Positions 47,853 to 57,670 of a stretch of 64,000 bases of DNA are shown here, in pieces. The translations under genes were made by a program, and so were the position numbers. The number at the start of each line of letters is the position of its first letter. Position 1 is the stretch's first letter. Origin of the DNA: Haematobacter massiliensis. GTDB lineage: Bacteria; Pseudomonadota; Alphaproteobacteria; Rhodobacterales; Rhodobacteraceae. The notes under the pieces are model-generated. The model was not told the origin of the DNA and did not search any database. It worked only from the letters and a program-made list of their open reading frames with translations. The stretch covers positions 372,001 to 436,000 of the forward strand of contig NZ_JGYG01000002.1 in NCBI RefSeq assembly GCF_000740795.1, written 5' to 3'.

Positions 47853-50800
47853 ATGGATGACATGACCCGCCCCAAAGGCCAGACAGTCACCCTCGGCGGC
47901 GCGCCGGAGGGATTTGACGCGCGCCTGCTCGCCCGAGAAGTCGAAAGACAGAACCGTCCGGTGATCCATATCGCCCGCGACGGGCGGCGGATGGAGGAGA
48001 TGCGCCGCGCGCTGACCTTCTTCGCGCCCAGTCTTCCCGTGCTCGACCTGCCTGCGTGGGACTGCCTGCCCTATGACCGCGTTTCGCCCAATCCTGAGGT
48101 GACGGCGGCGCGCATGGCGACGCTGGCGGCGCTGGCGCGGGGGGTTCCGGGCAATTTCGTCCTGCTCACCACGCTCAACGCGGCGACACAGCGGCTACCG
48201 ATGCGCGATCTGCTGCGGGATGCCTCCTTCAGCGCGAAGGTGGGCCAGCGGGTCGATGAGATGGGCTTGCGGGCCTATCTTGCGCGCATGGGTTTCACCC
48301 AAAGCCCCACGGTGACGGAGGCAGGGGATTTTGCGGTGCGGGGCGGCATCGTGGACATTTTCCCGCCGGGCGACACAGGGCCGATACGGCTCGACTTCTT
48401 CGGCGACGTTCTGGAGAGCGCGCGCCGATTTGACGCCGCGACTCAGCGAACCACCGACAAGCTGGACCGGATCGCCCTTGCCCCCATGTCGGAGGTGGTG
48501 CTGGACGATGCCTCGATCACCCGGTTCCGCCAGAATTATCGGCTGGAATTCGGTGCCGGCGGATCAGACGACCCGCTGTATGAGGCGGTAAGCGCAGGGC
48601 GGCGGCAGCAGGGGATGGAGCACTGGCTGCCGTTCTTCCATGAGCGGCTGGAGACGATCTTCGATTACCTGCCGGATGCGGGCGTGATGCTGGACGATCA
48701 GGTGACGCCCACGCGGCTCGCTCGATGGGAAGCGGTGGACGACGCCTATGATGCCCGGCGCGAGGCGATGGTGCAGAAGGGGCGGACCGACTCGGTCTAC
48801 AAGCCCTGTCCGCCGGGCCTTCTCTATCTGGACGATGCTGCATGGGAGGCAGCGGTCGGGGGCCACCGTGTCGTGCAACTTTCCCCGCTGCCCCAGGCGC
48901 CGGGGCCGGGCGTGGTGGATGCGGGGGGGCGCGTCGGTCGGAATTTCGCCCCTGAGCGGCAACAGGAAAGCGTGAGCCTGTTCGGCGCGCTGGCCGATCA
49001 TGTGCGCGCGAAACGCAAGGACAGCCAGGTCGTGATCGCCTCCTTCTCCGAGGGCCCGCGGGAGCGGCTGAGGGGGTTGCTGGAGGATCAGGGCCTGACG
49101 GCCTCCCGTGATGTGGAGGACGTGCGCGAGGTGCCCGAGGGCAAGGGCGGGCTGTTCCTTGCTGTCTGGCCGCTGGCGCAGGGGTTCGAGGCTCCCGGCC
49201 TGACGGTCATCTCGGAACAGGACGTGCTGGGCGACCGCATGGTGGGCCGGCCGAAGCGCAAGCGGAAGGCGGAGAACTTCCTGTCGGAAGCGCAATCGCT
49301 CAGCCCCGGCGATCTGGTCGTGCATGTGGAACACGGCGTGGGGCGCTACACCGGGTTGGAGACGATCACCGCGATGGGCGCGCCGCACGAGTGCATCGCA
49401 CTCGAATATGCAGGCGGCGACCGGCTGTTCCTGCCGGTGGAAAACATCGAACTCCTCTCCCGCTACGGGCATGAGGATGGGCTGCTCGACAAGCTGGGCG
49501 GCGGCGCGTGGCAGGCGAAGAAAGCCAAGCTGAAGGAGCGTATCCGGCAGATCGCCGAAAAACTCATGCGGATCGCCGCCGAGCGCCACCTCCGTTCCGC
49601 CCCCGTCTACGACCCGCCGCATGGCATCTGGGAGAGTTTCGAGGCGCGCTTCCCCTATCAGGAGACGGAGGATCAGCTCTCCGCCATCGCGGACGTGATG
49701 CACGACCTGGAGGCAGGCGTGCCGATGGACCGGCTCGTGGTGGGCGATGTGGGCTTCGGCAAGACGGAGGTCGCGATCCGCGCCGCCTTTGCCGCGGTGC
49801 TGGGCGGGGGTCAGGTCGCGGTGATCTGTCCCACGACGCTGCTCGCCCGTCAGCATTACCGCAGCTTCGCCGACCGCTTTCGCGGCTTCCCCGTCACGGT
49901 GCGGCAGCTGTCGCGTTTCGTTCCGGCCAAGGAAGCGGCGAAGACGCGGGAGGGGATGGCAGACGGGACGATCGACATCGTCGTCGGCACCCATGCGCTG
50001 CTTGCCAAGGGGGTCCGGTTCAAGAACCTCGGCCTCATGGTCATCGACGAGGAGCAGCATTTTGGCGTCTCCCACAAGGAACGCCTGAAGGAGATGCGGA
50101 CGGATGTTCACGTCCTGACGCTGACCGCGACGCCGATCCCCCGCACGTTGCAACTGTCGCTGACGGGGGTGCGTGACCTCTCCATCATCGGCACGCCGCC
50201 TGTGGATCGACTGGCGATCCGCACCTATGTGTCGGAGTTCGACGGCGTGACCATCCGGGAGGCGCTTTTGCGCGAACGCTATCGCGGCGGGCAGTCCTTC
50301 ATCGTGGTTCCCCGGATCGCGGACCTCCCGGATATGGAAGGCTTCCTCAAGGAACATGTGCCGGAGGTAAGCTACATTGTCGCCCACGGGCAGCTTGCGG
50401 CAGGTGATCTCGACCAGCGGATGAACGATTTCTACGACGGCAAGGCGGATGTTCTGCTGGCCACCACCATCGTGGAATCCGGCCTGGATATTCCGACCGC
50501 CAACACGATGGTCGTGCACCGGGCGGACATGTTCGGGCTGGCCCAGCTTTACCAGATACGCGGACGGGTCGGCCGGTCCAAGACACGGGCCTATTGCTTC
50601 CTGACGACGAAGCCGCGCGCGCCGCTGACGCCTGCCGCGCAGAAGCGGCTGCGGCTCCTTGGGTCTCTGGACAGCCTCGGCGCGGGCTTCACGCTGGCGA
50701 GCCAGGACCTGGACCTCCGGGGCGCGGGCAACCTGCTGGGGGAGGAGCAGTCCGGCCACATCAAGGAAGTGGGCTACGAACTCTATCAGTCGATGCTGGA

Positions 50801-51392
50801 GGAGACGATCCAGAAGCTGCGCTCGGGGGAGATCGACGGGCTGACCGACGATGGCGAATGGTCGCCGCAGATCAACCTTGGTGTGCCGGTGCTGATCCCG
50901 GAGGATTACGTCCCGGATCTCGATGTGCGTCTGGGCCTCTACCGGCGGCTCTCCACACTGACGACGAAGGTGGAACTCGAAGGCTTCGCGGCGGAACTGA
51001 TCGACAGGTTCGGACCGCTGCCGAAGGAGGTCAACACGCTCTTGCTCATCGTGCGGATCAAGGCGCTTTGCAAACGTGCGGGCATCGCACGGCTGGACGG
51101 TGGGCCCAAGGGCTGCACGGTGCAGTTCCACAAGGACAAGTTCGCCAATCCTGCCGGTCTGGTCGAATTTCTCCATGCCGAGGGCAATGCCGCCCGCATC
51201 AAGGACAACAAGGTGGTCATCCTGCGAGACTGGGCTAAGGAGGGCGACAAGATCAAGGGCGCCTTCGCCATCGCCCGTGACCTGGCCCAGAAGGTCGTCG
51301 ATGCGGAGAAGTCTCGCAAACGGCCCGACACCGGTCCGCTGCCCGAAGGCAAAGCCGCGACGAAGGCCGTTCCGGCACCGCGCCGCCGGTAA
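47853..51392 (+). CDS. mfd: Transcription-repair coupling factor
   Basis: DNA translocase of 1179 residues that removes stalled RNA polymerase and recruits UvrA. Domains in order: UvrB-like N-terminal region (DLPAWDCLPYDRVSPNPEVT), the RNA-polymerase-interacting CarD-like domain (GDLVVHVEHGVGRYTGLETI, about 485-570), the translocase with Walker A GDVGFGKTEVAIRAAFA and the DEEQ box VIDEEQHFGVSHKERLK, the GRVGRSKTRAYCFL motif, and the C-terminal TRCF domain. It is full length. A second ATG nine bases downstream is an alternative start. Confidence 0.97.
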   Translation: MDDMTRPKGQTVTLGGAPEGFDARLLAREVERQNRPVIHIARDGRRMEEMRRALTFFAPSLPVLDLPAWDCLPYDRVSPNPEVTAARMATLAALARGVPGNFVLLTTLNAATQRLPMRDLLRDASFSAKVGQRVDEMGLRAYLARMGFTQSPTVTEAGDFAVRGGIVDIFPPGDTGPIRLDFFGDVLESARRFDAATQRTTDKLDRIALAPMSEVVLDDASITRFRQNYRLEFGAGGSDDPLYEAVSAGRRQQGMEHWLPFFHERLETIFDYLPDAGVMLDDQVTPTRLARWEAVDDAYDARREAMVQKGRTDSVYKPCPPGLLYLDDAAWEAAVGGHRVVQLSPLPQAPGPGVVDAGGRVGRNFAPERQQESVSLFGALADHVRAKRKDSQVVIASFSEGPRERLRGLLEDQGLTASRDVEDVREVPEGKGGLFLAVWPLAQGFEAPGLTVISEQDVLGDRMVGRPKRKRKAENFLSEAQSLSPGDLVVHVEHGVGRYTGLETITAMGAPHECIALEYAGGDRLFLPVENIELLSRYGHEDGLLDKLGGGAWQAKKAKLKERIRQIAEKLMRIAAERHLRSAPVYDPPHGIWESFEARFPYQETEDQLSAIADVMHDLEAGVPMDRLVVGDVGFGKTEVAIRAAFAAVLGGGQVAVICPTTLLARQHYRSFADRFRGFPVTVRQLSRFVPAKEAAKTREGMADGTIDIVVGTHALLAKGVRFKNLGLMVIDEEQHFGVSHKERLKEMRTDVHVLTLTATPIPRTLQLSLTGVRDLSIIGTPPVDRLAIRTYVSEFDGVTIREALLRERYRGGQSFIVVPRIADLPDMEGFLKEHVPEVSYIVAHGQLAAGDLDQRMNDFYDGKADVLLATTIVESGLDIPTANTMVVHRADMFGLAQLYQIRGRVGRSKTRAYCFLTTKPRAPLTPAAQKRLRLLGSLDSLGAGFTLASQDLDLRGAGNLLGEEQSGHIKEVGYELYQSMLEETIQKLRSGEIDGLTDDGEWSPQINLGVPVLIPEDYVPDLDVRLGLYRRLSTLTTKVELEGFAAELIDRFGPLPKEVNTLLLIVRIKALCKRAGIARLDGGPKGCTVQFHKDKFANPAGLVEFLHAEGNAARIKDNKVVILRDWAKEGDKIKGAFAIARDLAQKVVDAEKSRKRPDTGPLPEGKAATKAVPAPRRR

Positions 51393-51532
51393 GGGGAGGG
51401 CTGGTCTCGGAGGCATCGAGCCTCCTCCACCAGCGTTGCCACGGACGAACCTTGCGGAGAGCCACAGGGCCGTAGGTCAACGGCAGCGTTACCCAGCCGC
51501 TTTCCTTGCGCGTTGGCGGGCGGCAAAGATTT

Positions 51533-51567
51533 TCCTCGTTCCTCGTTCCTCGTTCCTCGCTCCTCGC
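51533..51567 (+). repeat. Tandem 7-bp repeat, five copies
   Basis: TCCTCGT occurs three times in direct succession and is followed by two TCCTCGC units. It is a short microsatellite that could vary by slippage. Confidence 0.9.
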
Positions 51568-51662
51568 GCTTGGCCGGCAAGCGGCATCACCACGCGCTCT
51601 GTCCCGGGGTCAGCGCCGCCGACAGTACGCGTTGCTCCCTGATGCGCTCTCCTGGTTCCTGT

Positions 51663-51710
51663 TGAACTGTTCTGTCTGTGCCCGATCACAGGGACAGGCG
51701 GAACAGTTCA
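51663..51710. repeat. Imperfect 48-base inverted repeat
   Basis: TGAACTGTTC at the left pairs perfectly with GAACAGTTCA at the right. The inner part (TGTCTGTG against CACAGGGACAGG) pairs with mismatches. It lies between convergent genes and may act as a terminator without a T-run. Confidence 0.6.
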
Positions 51711-51764
51711 CCCGCGGCGGCTTTGTCCGAGCGCGGGTGCGCAGTCGCGGGGAGAGTGGTTGGC

Positions 51765-52715
51765 TCACTCACCCGCGCGGGTAAGGAGGTCGATCTCCTC
51801 GGCCTTCAGGTCGATCATCGCCGCGCGGGCGAAGCTGATGACCTGTTCCTCTCGCGTCGCGGAGGCGATGGGAGCGGTGACGCCCTTCCGGGCGATCAGC
51901 CAGGCGAGCGCGATCTCTGCCGGTTGCGCCCCATGAGCCTCCGCCACACGGTCGAGCGCATCGAGGATGCGCAGCCCTTTGGGTGTCAGATAGCCCTTGG
52001 CCTTGCCGCCCCGTGCGCTTTGACCAAGGTCGGCCTCGTCGCGATACTTGCCGCTGAGGAAACCGGAGGCGAGCGCGTAGTAGCAGACGACACCGATATC
52101 CTCCGCGATGCACAGGTCGCGGAGCGGCCCTTCAAACTTCTCCCGGTCGTAGAGGTTGTATTCCGGCTGGAGCACGCCATAGCGGGGCAGGCCTTCTGCG
52201 GCGGCCACGTCGAGCGCAGCGCGGAGCTGTCCTGCGTCGAAGTTGGAGCAGCCGATGGCGCCGATCTTGCCCGCTTTCAGAAGGCGGGAATAGGCATCCA
52301 ACGTTTCCTCATGCGGGGTCGAATCGGGAAAGTGGGAGAAGTAGAGGTCGATGTGCTCCACCTGCAACCGGCGAAGCGAATCCTCGACGGCCTCCATGAT
52401 CCAGGCCGCGCCAAGCCCCTTGTGGCCCGGCTTGCCCATGTCCGAGCCGACCTTGGTGAAGATCTTCACCCTGTCGCGCAGGCCGGGGCGGGTCTGAAGC
52501 CAGCGGCCGATGATCGTCTCCGACTCGCCGCCCTGATTGCCCTGCGCCCAGCGGGAATAGACATCGGCGGTGTCGATGGCGTTGAAACCATGGTCCACAA
52601 AGGCATCAAGCACGCGGAAGCTCTGCGCCTCGTCGATGGTCCAGCCGAAAACGTTGCCGCCGAAAACGAGCGGCGCGATGTCGATGCCGGTCCGGCCAAG
52701 TGGTCTGGTCTGCAT
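51765..52715 (-). CDS. Aldo/keto reductase
   Basis: NADPH-dependent oxidoreductase of 316 residues. The catalytic tetrad is visible as Asp and Tyr in AIDTADVYSRW, Lys in VKIFTKVGSDMG and His in LYFSHFPDSTP. The C-terminal cofactor region reads APIASATREEQV. It belongs to the large AKR group with broad carbonyl substrates, so the true substrate is unknown. It stands alone between mfd and trpE. Confidence 0.9.
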   Translation of the reverse strand: MQTRPLGRTGIDIAPLVFGGNVFGWTIDEAQSFRVLDAFVDHGFNAIDTADVYSRWAQGNQGGESETIIGRWLQTRPGLRDRVKIFTKVGSDMGKPGHKGLGAAWIMEAVEDSLRRLQVEHIDLYFSHFPDSTPHEETLDAYSRLLKAGKIGAIGCSNFDAGQLRAALDVAAAEGLPRYGVLQPEYNLYDREKFEGPLRDLCIAEDIGVVCYYALASGFLSGKYRDEADLGQSARGGKAKGYLTPKGLRILDALDRVAEAHGAQPAEIALAWLIARKGVTAPIASATREEQVISFARAAMIDLKAEEIDLLTRAGE

Positions 52716-52962
52716 GGGATGTCCTTTCCTTGGTGGTCTGAGCAGACACCCAAGGCTGCCCGAGATCCACCCCTAAGCGGCATTGCTCCGGGACCAGACC
52801 TCCGGCCATATGCTTTGGACGCGGGGATTGGCATGGAAGGGGGATGGCCCCCGGACTCCCGCGCCTGCAGTCATCGGTCGCGTGCCGTCATGCCGGGCCG
52901 CTGTCGCGAGCATCGCAGCGGCGGCGTGTCTCGCCGTCGCTACCGCAACCGGCGCCGCGCTG

Positions 52963-54474
52963 TCAGCCGTTGCCGCGGCGGACGAAAAGCCCCGCATCTT
53001 CGGCCGCGCGACGGAGCGCGCGCGATTTGTTCACCGTCTCCATCCATTCGGACTCAGGGTCGCTGTCGAAGACCACGCCGCCCCCCGCCTGAACGTAGAG
53101 TTTCTGATCCTTCAAGACCCCGGTGCGGAGGGCGATGCACATGTCCATCTCGCCATTGGCGGAGAAATAGCCGACGCCGCCGCCATAGACGCCGCGCTTC
53201 TCCGGCTCCAGCTCGTCGATGATCTGCATCGCCCGGACCTTCGGCGCGCCGGAGACGGTGCCTGCGGGCAGACCCGCCAGAAGGGCGGAGAGCGCATCCT
53301 GACCCTCCGCCAGCTGGCCCACCACGTTGGAGACGATGTGCATGACGTGGCTGTAGCGCTCGATGGTGAACTTCTCGGTCGGATGGACGGTGCCCACCCG
53401 CGCCACGCGGCCCACGTCGTTCCGCCCGAGGTCGAGCAGCATCAGATGCTCCGCCCGCTCCTTCGGGTCGGCGAGCAGGTCGGCTTCCAGCGCGCGATCC
53501 TCCTCCGGCGTCGCGCCACGGGGTCGGGTGCCCGCGATCGGGCGGACAGTCACCTCACCATCGCGGAGGCGCACGAGAATCTCCGGGCTGGCCCCGATGA
53601 TCTGGAAATCGCCGAAGTTGAAGAAGAACATGAAAGGAGAGGGGTTGGTCCGCCGCAGGCTCCGATAAAGCGCAAAGGGCGGCAGGCGGAAATCCTGCGT
53701 CCAGCGCTGCGCCGGAACCACCTGAAAGATGTCACCCGCGCGGATGTATTCCTTGGCCTTCTCCACGGCGGCCTTGTAGCCCTCCTTGGTGAAGTTGGAG
53801 GCGGGCTCGCCCACGGGAGCTGTCTCGTGGAATACCCGGTTGTCGCTTTCCACGCTACGGTCGAGATCGCGGAGGGCGTCCATAACCCGCTCCGCCGCCT
53901 GCGCATAGGCGGCCCGCGCACCCAGACCGGAGGAAACCCATGCGGGTGAGACGATCGTCACCTCGCCCTTCACCCCGTCCAGAACGGCAATGACGGAGGG
54001 GCGGATCATCACCGCATCCGGTGCGCCGATCGGGTCCGGGCCGGGGGTGCCCAGCCTCTCCACCAGCCGGATCATGTCGTAGCCGAGGTAACCGAAAAGG
54101 CCGCAGGCGATGGCGGGGAGGTCGGCGGGCATCTCCACCCGCGATTCCTCGATGAGCGCGCGCAGCGTTTCGAGAGGGGAGCCGGGCAGAGTCTCGAAGG
54201 CGGCCGCGTCGAAGCGCGCCTGCCGGTTGATGCGGCTTTCCTCTCCCCGGCAATCCCAGATCAGGTCGGGTTTCATGCCGATGACAGAGAACCGACCCCG
54301 CACCTCTCCTCCCGTCACGGATTCCAGCAGGAAGCTGTCGGCCCGCGCCTCCGCGAGCTTCAGCATGAGCGAGACGGGCGTATCCAGATCTGCGGCGAGC
54401 CGAGTGTAGACAAGCTGGTTTTGGCCGGCATTCCAGCCGGCCTCGAAAGCGTCGAAGGAGGGTACAAGAGCCAC
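52963..54474 (-). CDS. trpE: Anthranilate synthase component I
   Basis: Chorismate-utilising enzyme of 503 residues, the first step of tryptophan synthesis. The feedback site motif LLES is present in FLLESVTGGEVRGRFSVIG. The catalytic domain shows FQVVPAQRWTQDF, SPEILVRLRDGEVTVRPIAG, TRPRGATPEEDRALEADLL, HLMLLDLGRNDVGRVARVG and SGAPKVRAMQIIDELEPEKR. It begins 7 bases after ppiD, so the two are likely cotranscribed. The partner trpG is not in the window. Confidence 0.96.
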   Translation of the reverse strand: MALVPSFDAFEAGWNAGQNQLVYTRLAADLDTPVSLMLKLAEARADSFLLESVTGGEVRGRFSVIGMKPDLIWDCRGEESRINRQARFDAAAFETLPGSPLETLRALIEESRVEMPADLPAIACGLFGYLGYDMIRLVERLGTPGPDPIGAPDAVMIRPSVIAVLDGVKGEVTIVSPAWVSSGLGARAAYAQAAERVMDALRDLDRSVESDNRVFHETAPVGEPASNFTKEGYKAAVEKAKEYIRAGDIFQVVPAQRWTQDFRLPPFALYRSLRRTNPSPFMFFFNFGDFQIIGASPEILVRLRDGEVTVRPIAGTRPRGATPEEDRALEADLLADPKERAEHLMLLDLGRNDVGRVARVGTVHPTEKFTIERYSHVMHIVSNVVGQLAEGQDALSALLAGLPAGTVSGAPKVRAMQIIDELEPEKRGVYGGGVGYFSANGEMDMCIALRTGVLKDQKLYVQAGGGVVFDSDPESEWMETVNKSRALRRAAEDAGLFVRRGNG

Positions 54475-54481
54475 GTCTGCC

Positions 54482-56329
54482 TCACGGGAAGCGCGAATGC
54501 ACAGAGTTGATGACAGCCTGGTTGAAGCTGATCTTCGCGTCCGAGTGCAAAGCGGTGGAGAAATAGTCGAACATGTCCTGCGCGAGCGATTGGCCGGCCT
54601 GCTGTGTCAGACCATCATGCAGGGCGAGCACGTCGGGATCAGCTGCATCCGGGGTGTTCACGCTGTCGAGCTGAACGAGAGAGATCACGCCGTCGCCCGC
54701 AACCGTCTGCCGGGCGCCGGGCTGCAGGACAAAGACCGCCTCGGTGAAGCCGGGCGCAGTGCCTTCCACCACGGAATCGCGGCGCAGCGCTTCCACTTTC
54801 GCGGCAGGGTGGCCAAGCGCCGTGATCGCCTCGCCAGCCGCGAGACGGGTTTCCAGCGCCGCGGCCTCCGCCTCCAGCGCCTTCTGCACGGCATCGTGAC
54901 GCCAGTCCGCCGCCACACGATCCCGCACATCGGCAAAGGGCACGGCCTGCGGGGGCAGGATCTCATCAAGGCGCAGCACGGCGAGCCCGCCGTCTGAAAG
55001 CTGAACCAGGCTGGGGAAGTCGTTCTTCTGCACGGTGCGGGCCGCCTCGCGGAACTCCGGATAGGCGGCAGGGCCTTCCTCCGTATCTGGGCGGAAGTCG
55101 ATATGCCCCTCCTCCATGATCGTGTCGCGGGACAGCTCCTCCACCGTCGCGCCGCCGGCGATCAGGTCGTCGAACTTCGGCGTGTCCGCCGTGATCTGAC
55201 GGCGGGCTTCCTCCACGGCGACCTCGCCGCGAAGCTGGTCCCGTGCTTCGTCGAAGGTGATGTTCTGGGCTTCGAGGATGCCGTTCATCCAGTAGAGCGC
55301 CGGGCCGAAATCCGAGGGCAGCGGTCCGACCACGCCGGGAGCCGCCAGCGCGAATACCTCGGCCCCCGCAGCCCCCAGTTCTGCCTCCGCCACATCGCCG
55401 AGGTCGATGTCCGCGGCCGTGATGCGGCGTTCGGCGAGCAGGCCGTCCCGCGTGATCTGTCCCGCGTCGAGCCGTGCCTTGGCATCCTGCGCTTCTGCCT
55501 CCGAGCCGAAGACCATGCGTTCCACCAGCCGCCGTTCGGGCTGAACGAACTCCTCCTGCCGCTGATCGTAGGCGCTTCGTAGCGCTGCATCGCTCACCTC
55601 CACCGTCGGGGCGAGCGTATCGGGCGTCACCCAGGCGTAGCTGATGCGCCGCGCTTCGGGGAGGGTGTAGCGGTCCTTGTGCGCGTCATACCAGGCGGTG
55701 AGTTCTGCCTCTCCCGGCTCGGGCACCGGCGTTGAAAGGTTCGCCCCGGTCAGCGTGACATGCGTGGCAGAGCGTGTCTCGGCCAGGAAAGAGACGAGCG
55801 TGTTGGCATAGATGCCCGGCTCGGCCACGCCGCTGGCGATCGCCGTCTGCAGGACACCGCGTGCCGCATCGTCGCGGAGCGTGCGTTCGAACTCCGCCTC
55901 CGTGTAGCCCGCACGGCGCAATCCGTCAGCATAGGCACGGCGGTCGAACTGCCCGTTCAGCCCATGGAAGGCGGAAATGGCGAGCACCTGCCGCTGCACT
56001 TCCTGATCTCCGGCAGAAAGGCCGATCCGCTCCAGCTCCGCATCGATGAGCGCGCGACCGACGAGCTGGTTGCGGACCGCCGCATCCAGCCCCATGGCCT
56101 GGGCATCCCGCAGAGTAAGCGCCCGGCCCGACTGGGCGGAGAAAGTGCGGAGTTGCTGCTCCAGCGCGCGGGCATAGTCGTTGGCGGTCACGTCACGCCC
56201 GTTCACCGTTGCGACGGCGGTCGCCCCTCCGCCGAAATTCGTGACGCCGAATCCGCCCAGACCGAAGATGAGCAGCCCCATCAGCACCCAGATGGTGACG
56301 TTTGCTCCCTTGCTCCGAAACTTGGCCAT
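54482..56329 (-). CDS. ppiD: Periplasmic peptidyl-prolyl isomerase PpiD/SurA-like chaperone
   Basis: Membrane-anchored chaperone of 615 residues. A single N-terminal helix (about 11-30, VTIWVLMGLLIFGLGGFGVT) anchors it, followed by a SurA-N-like domain beginning VNGRDVTANDYARALEQQLR. A divergent parvulin region lies at about 265-360 (RRLVERMVFGSEAEAQDAKA ... FALAAPGVVGPLPSDFGPAL), and further helical segments follow. It helps outer-membrane proteins leave the SecYEG translocon. The parvulin active-site pattern is weak, as in many PpiD proteins, so isomerase activity is uncertain. Confidence 0.9.
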   Translation of the reverse strand: MAKFRSKGANVTIWVLMGLLIFGLGGFGVTNFGGGATAVATVNGRDVTANDYARALEQQLRTFSAQSGRALTLRDAQAMGLDAAVRNQLVGRALIDAELERIGLSAGDQEVQRQVLAISAFHGLNGQFDRRAYADGLRRAGYTEAEFERTLRDDAARGVLQTAIASGVAEPGIYANTLVSFLAETRSATHVTLTGANLSTPVPEPGEAELTAWYDAHKDRYTLPEARRISYAWVTPDTLAPTVEVSDAALRSAYDQRQEEFVQPERRLVERMVFGSEAEAQDAKARLDAGQITRDGLLAERRITAADIDLGDVAEAELGAAGAEVFALAAPGVVGPLPSDFGPALYWMNGILEAQNITFDEARDQLRGEVAVEEARRQITADTPKFDDLIAGGATVEELSRDTIMEEGHIDFRPDTEEGPAAYPEFREAARTVQKNDFPSLVQLSDGGLAVLRLDEILPPQAVPFADVRDRVAADWRHDAVQKALEAEAAALETRLAAGEAITALGHPAAKVEALRRDSVVEGTAPGFTEAVFVLQPGARQTVAGDGVISLVQLDSVNTPDAADPDVLALHDGLTQQAGQSLAQDMFDYFSTALHSDAKISFNQAVINSVHSRFP

Positions 56330-56388
56330 GCGCGGATCCCTCTGCTGGTCCGGGGCTTCCTACGGCACGGAACGGGGCCGGGCAAGCA

Positions 56389-57567
56389 TCACATGGCAAC
56401 CTGTGACAGCCGTCCGAACAACTCCCCGATACCCGCGTGGTCGATATTGGCGAAGGCGATGCGGAAGGCGCGTGCGCCGGCGGCATCGCCTTCGGGCATG
56501 AACATCGTGCCCGGCAGCAGCAATACGCCCGCGTCCCGCACCAGCCGTTGGGCCGCCTGATCGGAAGGGAGAGAGAAGGGATGCTCCACATAGGCGAAAT
56601 AGGCGCCGCAGCCGAGAAGCTTCCAGCCCTCCAACTGCGGGAAGCCTTCCACGATGGCGGCGCGACGGTCGAGGATCTCCGCCCGCTCCCCCGCGACCCA
56701 TTGTGCGAGGTTCCGCATCCCCCAGAGCGCGCCCCGCTGCCCGAGCTGGCCCGCACAGATTGCCACGGTGTCGAGAAATTTCTCCGCCTCCGCCAACTGC
56801 CGCTCCGACGCGACGATGGCGCCGACGCGGTGGCCGGTCAGGCGGTAGGCCTTGGAGAAAGAGTAGAGATGGATCAGCGTGCCGTGCCAGTCCGGGTCGG
56901 CGAACAGGTCGTGCGGTGCGCCCGAGCGGGCGTCGAAATCCCGGTATGTCTCATCCAGCACCAGCGCGATGCCGCGTTCCCTTGCAAGCTCGAAGAAAGC
57001 GCGGACCGTTTCGGGCGGATATTCCACCCCGCCCGGATTGTTGGGCGAGACGAGCACGATGGCGCGGGTCCGGGGAGTGATGAGCCGCAGTGCGGCCTCC
57101 GCTTCGGGGATCAGGTCTGGGCCGGTTGCAAGCGGCACGGCGGTGACGCCCTGCATGTCGAGCCACATCTTGTGGTTGAAGTACCACGGTGTCGGCAGGA
57201 TCACCTCATCGCCTTCGCCAGCGAGCGTGGACAGGATGGCGGTGAAGGCCTGATTGCAACCCTGCGTGATCGCGACCTGCGAGGGGCGGATTTCTCCCCC
57301 ATAGGCGGCGGACCACTGCATGGCGATCTCCTCACGCAGCTCCGGCATCCCGAGCACCGGGCCGTAGAGATGGGCGGCGGGATCGTTCAGCGATGCCTCT
57401 GCGATGGCGCGGCGGAGCGGCTCGGGCGGCGGCTCCACCGGGGCGGCCTGGCTCACGTTGATGAGAGGACGGTCCGCCGGGAACTCCACGCCGGAGAGCC
57501 AGCGCCGGGCCTCCATGACGGGGGGAGGGAACGTGGCGGCCATGCGGGGGTTCAAGGGGAGGGACAT
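56389..57567 (-). CDS. PLP-dependent aminotransferase, class I/II
   Basis: Fold-type I aminotransferase of 392 residues. Conserved segments are LYGPVLGMPELREEIAMQW, ITQGCNQAFTAILSTLAGEG, SPNNPGGVEYPPETVRAFFE, DETYRDFD and the PLP lysine in IHLYSFSKAYRLTGHRVG. It belongs to the aspartate-aminotransferase superfamily; the exact substrate is not determined. It precedes ppiD by 59 bases on the same strand. It is distinct from the aminotransferase near 38 kb. Confidence 0.9.
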   Translation of the reverse strand: MSLPLNPRMAATFPPPVMEARRWLSGVEFPADRPLINVSQAAPVEPPPEPLRRAIAEASLNDPAAHLYGPVLGMPELREEIAMQWSAAYGGEIRPSQVAITQGCNQAFTAILSTLAGEGDEVILPTPWYFNHKMWLDMQGVTAVPLATGPDLIPEAEAALRLITPRTRAIVLVSPNNPGGVEYPPETVRAFFELARERGIALVLDETYRDFDARSGAPHDLFADPDWHGTLIHLYSFSKAYRLTGHRVGAIVASERQLAEAEKFLDTVAICAGQLGQRGALWGMRNLAQWVAGERAEILDRRAAIVEGFPQLEGWKLLGCGAYFAYVEHPFSLPSDQAAQRLVRDAGVLLLPGTMFMPEGDAAGARAFRIAFANIDHAGIGELFGRLSQVAM

Positions 57568-57670
57568 AGGGGCTCCGTCAGATGCGCGACGAGATGTAGC
57601 GCCCCATGCGCCCTCCGCGCAAGCGCGCCGGTCTGGAAGCGTAGCAAGCGGTGGAAGCCGCCTGCTATCG

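Larger units (their letters stand above)
51393..51764. other. 372-bp convergent gap with repeats
   Basis: Stretch between mfd and the aldo/keto reductase. It contains a five-copy 7-bp tandem repeat and an imperfect 48-base inverted repeat (both listed). No gene or clear T-tailed terminator was seen. Confidence 0.6.

Noticed and set aside
48564-51416. 950-codon minus-strand open frame opposite mfd
   Set aside because: Antisense to mfd, which has all expected motifs.
52783-53949. Plus-strand open frame with a signal-peptide-like stretch near 52.9 kb
   Set aside because: Most of it is antisense to trpE; the Ala-rich hydrophobic run is a product of GC-rich sequence and no family matches.
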